Under the pieces are notes generated by a model that was not told where the DNA came from, did no database searches, and saw only the letters and a list, made by a program, of their open reading frames with translations. A stretch of 64,000 bases of DNA from Yeosuana sp043876835. Its GTDB lineage: Bacteria > Bacteroidota > Bacteroidia > Flavobacteriales > Flavobacteriaceae. Location of the stretch: contig NZ_JBAWJZ010000009.1 of assembly GCF_043876835.1 (NCBI RefSeq), positions 92,960 to 156,959 of the forward strand, written 5' to 3'. A program made the position numbers and the translations under genes. The stretch's first letter is position 1, and the number at the start of each line of letters is the position of its first letter. Positions 61,124 through 64,000 of the stretch are shown here, in pieces.

Positions 61124-61672
61124 TTATTTTTTTGGAGCTAAGAACATGGTCATACGTTTACCTTCTAATTTAGGCATTTGCTCAACCTTTCCAAACTCTT
61201 CTAAATCTTGGGCAAGTTTTAATAATAATATTTGTCCTTGCTCTTTAAATATGATGGATCGTCCTTTAAAAAACACAAAGGCTTTTAACTTTGCACCTTC
61301 TTTTAAAAACTTCTCAGCATGTTTCTTTTTAAATTCGTAATCATGATCATCTGTTTGAGGTCCAAAACGAATTTCTTTAATAATGACTTTAGTAGCTTTG
61401 GCTTTAATTACTTTATCACGTTTCTTTTGTTCGTAAAGAAACTTCTTATAATCCATAACCTTACATACAGGAGGATCAGCATTTGGAGAAATCTCTACAA
61501 GATCTAATCCAAGCTCGTCTGCTATTTTTAAAGCATCTCTAGTACTATATACACCTATTTCTACATTTTCTCCTACCAAACGAACGTTAGGTGCTGTAAT
61601 TCTAGAGTTTATTTTATGTTTATCCTCTTGCGAAACCCTTTTGTTGGGTTCATTTCTTCTTCTAATTGCTAT
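61124..61672 (-). CDS. infC: Translation initiation factor IF-3 with non-standard start codon
   Basis: 182 residues if the start is ATA at 61672. The reading frame from there (then A-I-R-R-R-N-E-P and later I-T-A-P-N-V-R-L-V-G-E) supplies the conserved IF3 N-domain. In this frame no ATG, GTG or TTG exists between the upstream in-frame stop and the TTG at 61579, which falls inside the conserved N-domain and is not a credible start. ATA at 61672 or ATT at 61666 are the possible starts. IF3 rejects non-canonical codons, so this gives autoregulation, as known for E. coli infC (AUU). The gene follows thrS by 28 nt. Confidence 0.92.
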   Translation of the reverse strand: MAIRRRNEPNKRVSQEDKHKINSRITAPNVRLVGENVEIGVYSTRDALKIADELGLDLVEISPNADPPVCKVMDYKKFLYEQKKRDKVIKAKATKVIIKEIRFGPQTDDHDYEFKKKHAEKFLKEGAKLKAFVFFKGRSIIFKEQGQILLLKLAQDLEEFGKVEQMPKLEGKRMTMFLAPKK

Positions 61673-61700
61673 GGCTTTATTTTTTAAATTAAACTTATTT

Positions 61701-63635
61701 TTAAAACGATTTTAGCGTTTTGTTTATTTCTGTTTTTATAATTTCTGAAAAGGTTTCAATTGAAATCATTCCTAAATCTTCTCCACCGTGTTGACGAACT
61801 GATATTTTGTATTCATGTTCTTCATTCTCTCCAATGATAATCATGAAAGGGTATTTTTGCATTTCGGCTTCCCGAATTTTCTTACCTATAGTTTCATTTC
61901 TGTTATCAACGAGGGCGCGAATTTCGTTATTTTCTAGCAAATTTAAAACTTTTTCAGCGTATTTTTCATATTTCTCACTAATAGACAATATAATAGCTTG
62001 TTTTGGCATGAGCCATAAAGGAAAATTACCACCAGTATGTTCTAATAATAAAGCAACAAAACGCTCCATACTTCCAAAAGGTGCACGATGAATCATAACA
62101 GGTCTGTGTAGTTCGTTATCACTACCTTTGTAAGTTAAATCGAATCGTTCAGGAAGGTTATAATCTACTTGAATTGTGCCAAGCTGCCATCTTCTTCCCA
62201 AAGCATCTTTCACCATAAAATCTAATTTTGGACCATAAAAAGCGGCTTCACCTTCTTCTATTACAAAATCCAGTCCTTTGTCTGTTGCAGCATTAATAAT
62301 GGCTTGCTCGGCTTTTTCCCAGTTCTCTATGCTTCCTATATATTTATCTGGATTTTTAGGATCTCTAATTGATACTTGTGCTGTGAATTTTTCAAAACCT
62401 AATGCTCCAAAAACGTATAAAACTAAATCAATAACATTTTTAAATTCTTCATCAAGTTGTTCTGGCATACAGAATAAATGAGCATCATCTTGAGTAAATC
62501 CACGTACACGAGTTAAACCATGTAATTCACCACTTTGTTCATATCTATATACAGTTCCAAATTCAGCATAACGTTTTGGTAAATCTTTATAAGACCATTG
62601 GCTATTATTATAAATTTCGCAATGGTGCGGACAGTTCATGGGTTTTAATAAAAACTCTTCATCTTCTTTTGGAGTTTTTATTGGCTGAAAACTATCAGCT
62701 CCATATTTTGCATAATGCCCAGAAGTAACATATAATTCTTTCTGACCAATATGTGGTGTCACCACCATTTCGTAACCAGCTTTTTTTTGTGCTTTCTTTA
62801 AAAAATCTTCTAAGCGTTCACGTAAAGCAGCACCTTTAGGCAACCATAGTGGTAACCCTTGCCCCACTTTTTTAGAAAAAGTAAATAGCTCAAGTTCTTT
62901 ACCTAATTTTCTATGGTCACGCTTTTTTGCTTCCTCTAATAGCTCTAAATATTCTGTAAGCTCTTTTTGTTTAGGAAATGAAATAGCATAAACACGTGTA
63001 AGTTGAGGGTTTTTTTCGTTTCCTCTCCAGTATGCTCCAGCAACTGATAATATTTTGGCTGCTTTTATTATGCCAGTATCTGGTATATGTCCTCCACGGC
63101 ATAAATCGGTAAAAGTAGAATGGTCACAAAAGGTTATGGTTCCGTCTTCTAAATTTTCAATCAATTCTGTTTTGAACTCATTGTCCTTATATAATGCTAA
63201 CGCTTCTTTTTTTGAAACAGATCGCATTTTAAACTCATGTTTTCCCCGAGCAATTTCAATCATCTTATCCTCAATGGCTTTAAAATCTTTTTCTGAAATT
63301 GATTTTTCACCAAAATCTACGTCGTAATAAAACCCATTTTCAATAGCTGGTCCTATAGTTAGCTTAATGCCAGGGTATAATTCTTCTAAAGCTTGAGCTA
63401 ATACGTGCGCCGATGAATGCCAGAATGCTTTTTTCCCTTCATCATTATTCCATGTATATAAAACCAATGAACCATCCGTAGTCAAAGGTGTAACAGTCTC
63501 AATAGTTATACCATTAAAATTTGCCGAAATCACGTTTCTGGCAAATCCTTCGCTAATGCTTTTAGCAACATCCATAGGTGTAACGTTTTTTTCAAACTGC
63601 TTTACACTTCCATCGGGCAATGTTATATGTATCAT
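61701..63635 (-). CDS. thrS: Threonyl-tRNA synthetase
   Basis: 644 residues. TGS domain (1-60, I-T-L-P-D-G-S-V), editing domain with H-S-S-A-H-V-L-A-Q-A-L, then the class II core with M-N-C-P-H-H-C (zinc Cys), R-Y-E-Q-S-G-E-L-H-G-L-x-R-V-R-G and the C-terminal anticodon domain. Length is normal. First gene of the operon, with a well-formed promoter upstream. Confidence 0.97.
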   Translation of the reverse strand: MIHITLPDGSVKQFEKNVTPMDVAKSISEGFARNVISANFNGITIETVTPLTTDGSLVLYTWNNDEGKKAFWHSSAHVLAQALEELYPGIKLTIGPAIENGFYYDVDFGEKSISEKDFKAIEDKMIEIARGKHEFKMRSVSKKEALALYKDNEFKTELIENLEDGTITFCDHSTFTDLCRGGHIPDTGIIKAAKILSVAGAYWRGNEKNPQLTRVYAISFPKQKELTEYLELLEEAKKRDHRKLGKELELFTFSKKVGQGLPLWLPKGAALRERLEDFLKKAQKKAGYEMVVTPHIGQKELYVTSGHYAKYGADSFQPIKTPKEDEEFLLKPMNCPHHCEIYNNSQWSYKDLPKRYAEFGTVYRYEQSGELHGLTRVRGFTQDDAHLFCMPEQLDEEFKNVIDLVLYVFGALGFEKFTAQVSIRDPKNPDKYIGSIENWEKAEQAIINAATDKGLDFVIEEGEAAFYGPKLDFMVKDALGRRWQLGTIQVDYNLPERFDLTYKGSDNELHRPVMIHRAPFGSMERFVALLLEHTGGNFPLWLMPKQAIILSISEKYEKYAEKVLNLLENNEIRALVDNRNETIGKKIREAEMQKYPFMIIIGENEEHEYKISVRQHGGEDLGMISIETFSEIIKTEINKTLKSF

Positions 63636-63658
63636 TAAAATAAATTAAATTCAGGGTG

Positions 63659-63689
63659 CAAAGATAATAGTATATATATAGACATACAA
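63659..63689 (-). promoter_or_regulatory. thrS operon promoter
   Basis: Minus strand: TTG (63689-63687), 20-nt spacer, TATCTTTG (63666-63659), 23 nt before the ATG. The best -33/-7 pair in the window. Confidence 0.7.
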
Positions 63690-63781
63690 TATATATATAG
63701 GTATAATTTTTTCTTTATACAATTGAGTTTTTATTTAATTACGCATTTATAAAAAATAAAGAAGTTGATAAAAATGTTTTT

Positions 63782-63863
63782 GGGCGTTACCTTGTTACTC
63801 AAGGTCGGGCTGTTCATTATATCTTTTGCAATGCAAAAGGATGCCATTGCCATCCCTAACGCA
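63782..63863. repeat. Cloverleaf-like intergenic repeat
   Basis: About 80 nt that fold into an outer stem GCGTTA (63784-63789) / TAACGC (63857-63862) and three hairpins: CCTTG/CAAGG (63790-63804), CTTTTG/CAAAAG (63823-63839) and GGATG/CATCC (63839-63855). From memory, similar GGGCGTTACC...GGTCGGGCT...CCCTAACGC sequences recur between genes in Flavobacteriaceae genomes. No coding potential. Confidence 0.7.
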
Positions 63864-63902
63864 TATTTAGTTTTAGAATTAAAGCAATTGAAAAGTTTTT
63901 AA

Positions 63903-64000
63903 TCATACTTTCTCTAATTTTTTTCTCCGTAAAATATTCATAATCAGTGGATAAAAAGGTGTTAAGAAAAAAGGCAAAAAAAAGACGGAAAAAGCCATTG
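63903..64000 (-). CDS. C-terminal end of a membrane protein (partial)
   Basis: An open frame enters from the right edge and stops at 63903 (TGA). The last about 30 residues form a hydrophobic segment (S-V-F-F-L-P-F-F-L-T-P-F-Y-P-L-I) followed by a basic tail (R-R-K-K-L-E-K-V), as at the end of a membrane protein. Too little remains to name it. The cloverleaf repeat would lie in its 3' UTR. Confidence 0.4.
   Translation of the reverse strand, partial: MAFSVFFLPFFLTPFYPLIMNILRRKKLEKV

Noticed and set aside
61577..61579. TTG at 61579 as the infC start
   Set aside because: It is a leucine codon inside the conserved IF3 N-domain; starting there would remove 31 conserved residues.
63636..63781. 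T-box or attenuator upstream of thrS
   Set aside because: The leader is only about 20 nt from the promoter to the ATG and holds no hairpin; T-boxes are not expected in Bacteroidetes.
1..64000. Prophage, defence island, CRISPR-Cas or secondary-metabolite megacluster
   Set aside because: No integrase, phage structural, restriction, Cas, toxin-antitoxin or PKS/NRPS genes were found; apart from the features listed the window is chromosomal core and envelope genes.

Overview
The window looks like a chromosomal segment of a marine-type, yellow-pigmented member of the Flavobacteriaceae (Bacteroidetes). Supporting signs are the AT-rich sequence, start codons without Shine-Dalgarno sequences, promoters of the Bacteroidetes form (-7 box TANNTTTG), type IX secretion (T9SS) cargo with both type A and type B C-terminal domains, DUF5606, a CrtYcd-type lycopene cyclase, and tRNA genes without an encoded CCA end. 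No rRNA, CRISPR array, transposase, prophage or recognisable defence system was seen.

Layout. (1) 1-9590, minus strand: a tightly spaced run of ten genes: SDR epimerase, two NTF2-like lipoproteins, a di-iron fatty acid hydroxylase, a secreted M19 dipeptidase, a prolyl-iminopeptidase-like lipoprotein, three tandem SGNH-like membrane-anchored paralogues and a truncated MBOAT acyltransferase. A further NTF2-like lipoprotein and a TPR histidine kinase/LytTR regulator pair (9731-13096) lie just upstream. (2) 13308-19080: housekeeping genes lysA, sucC, a half-length DUF1456 protein, a TerB-like protein and uvrB. (3) 19108-30934: three large T9SS type B surface proteins, one of 1618 residues with eleven repeats, following an ABC transporter pair. 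(4) 31056-39760: a kinase-like orphan, a pRiA4b ORF-3-like protein, heme A synthase, GNAT, CCA-adding enzyme, TsaC, an LPS-kinase-like protein, two envelope glycosyltransferase-type proteins and dapD. (5) 40088-43398: ruvX, def, DUF5606 and a TlpA thioredoxin, interspersed with two small secreted proteins. (6) 43400-47809: a complete lycopene-to-zeaxanthin carotenoid operon (crtI-crtB-crtZ-crtYcd) preceded by a MerR regulator with the cobalamin-binding motifs of CarH photoreceptors; a perfect inverted repeat overlaps the crtI promoter. (7) 47888-63635: tRNA-Leu and tRNA-Lys, aroK, a phosphoribosyltransferase, an Hsp15-like S4 protein, an FKBP lipoprotein, an outer-membrane barrel, tgt-lptG-EamA, accA, dnaB, a GATase-like secreted protein, and the thrS-infC-rpmI-rplT translation operon, where infC has no standard start codon. 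(8) 63782-63863: a compact cloverleaf-like intergenic repeat, followed by the 3' end of a gene that enters from the right edge.

How the parts fit. Much of the window is conserved housekeeping. The accessory content is envelope-directed: surface O-acylation (MBOAT plus SGNH proteins), T9SS adhesin-like cargo, LPS/glycan assembly and pigment. The most interesting items are the 1-9590 operon of unassigned purpose, the putative light/B12-controlled carotenoid switch with its operator, the AUA/AUU start of infC, and the cloverleaf repeat. Functional statements rest on motif recognition by eye; no database search was run.
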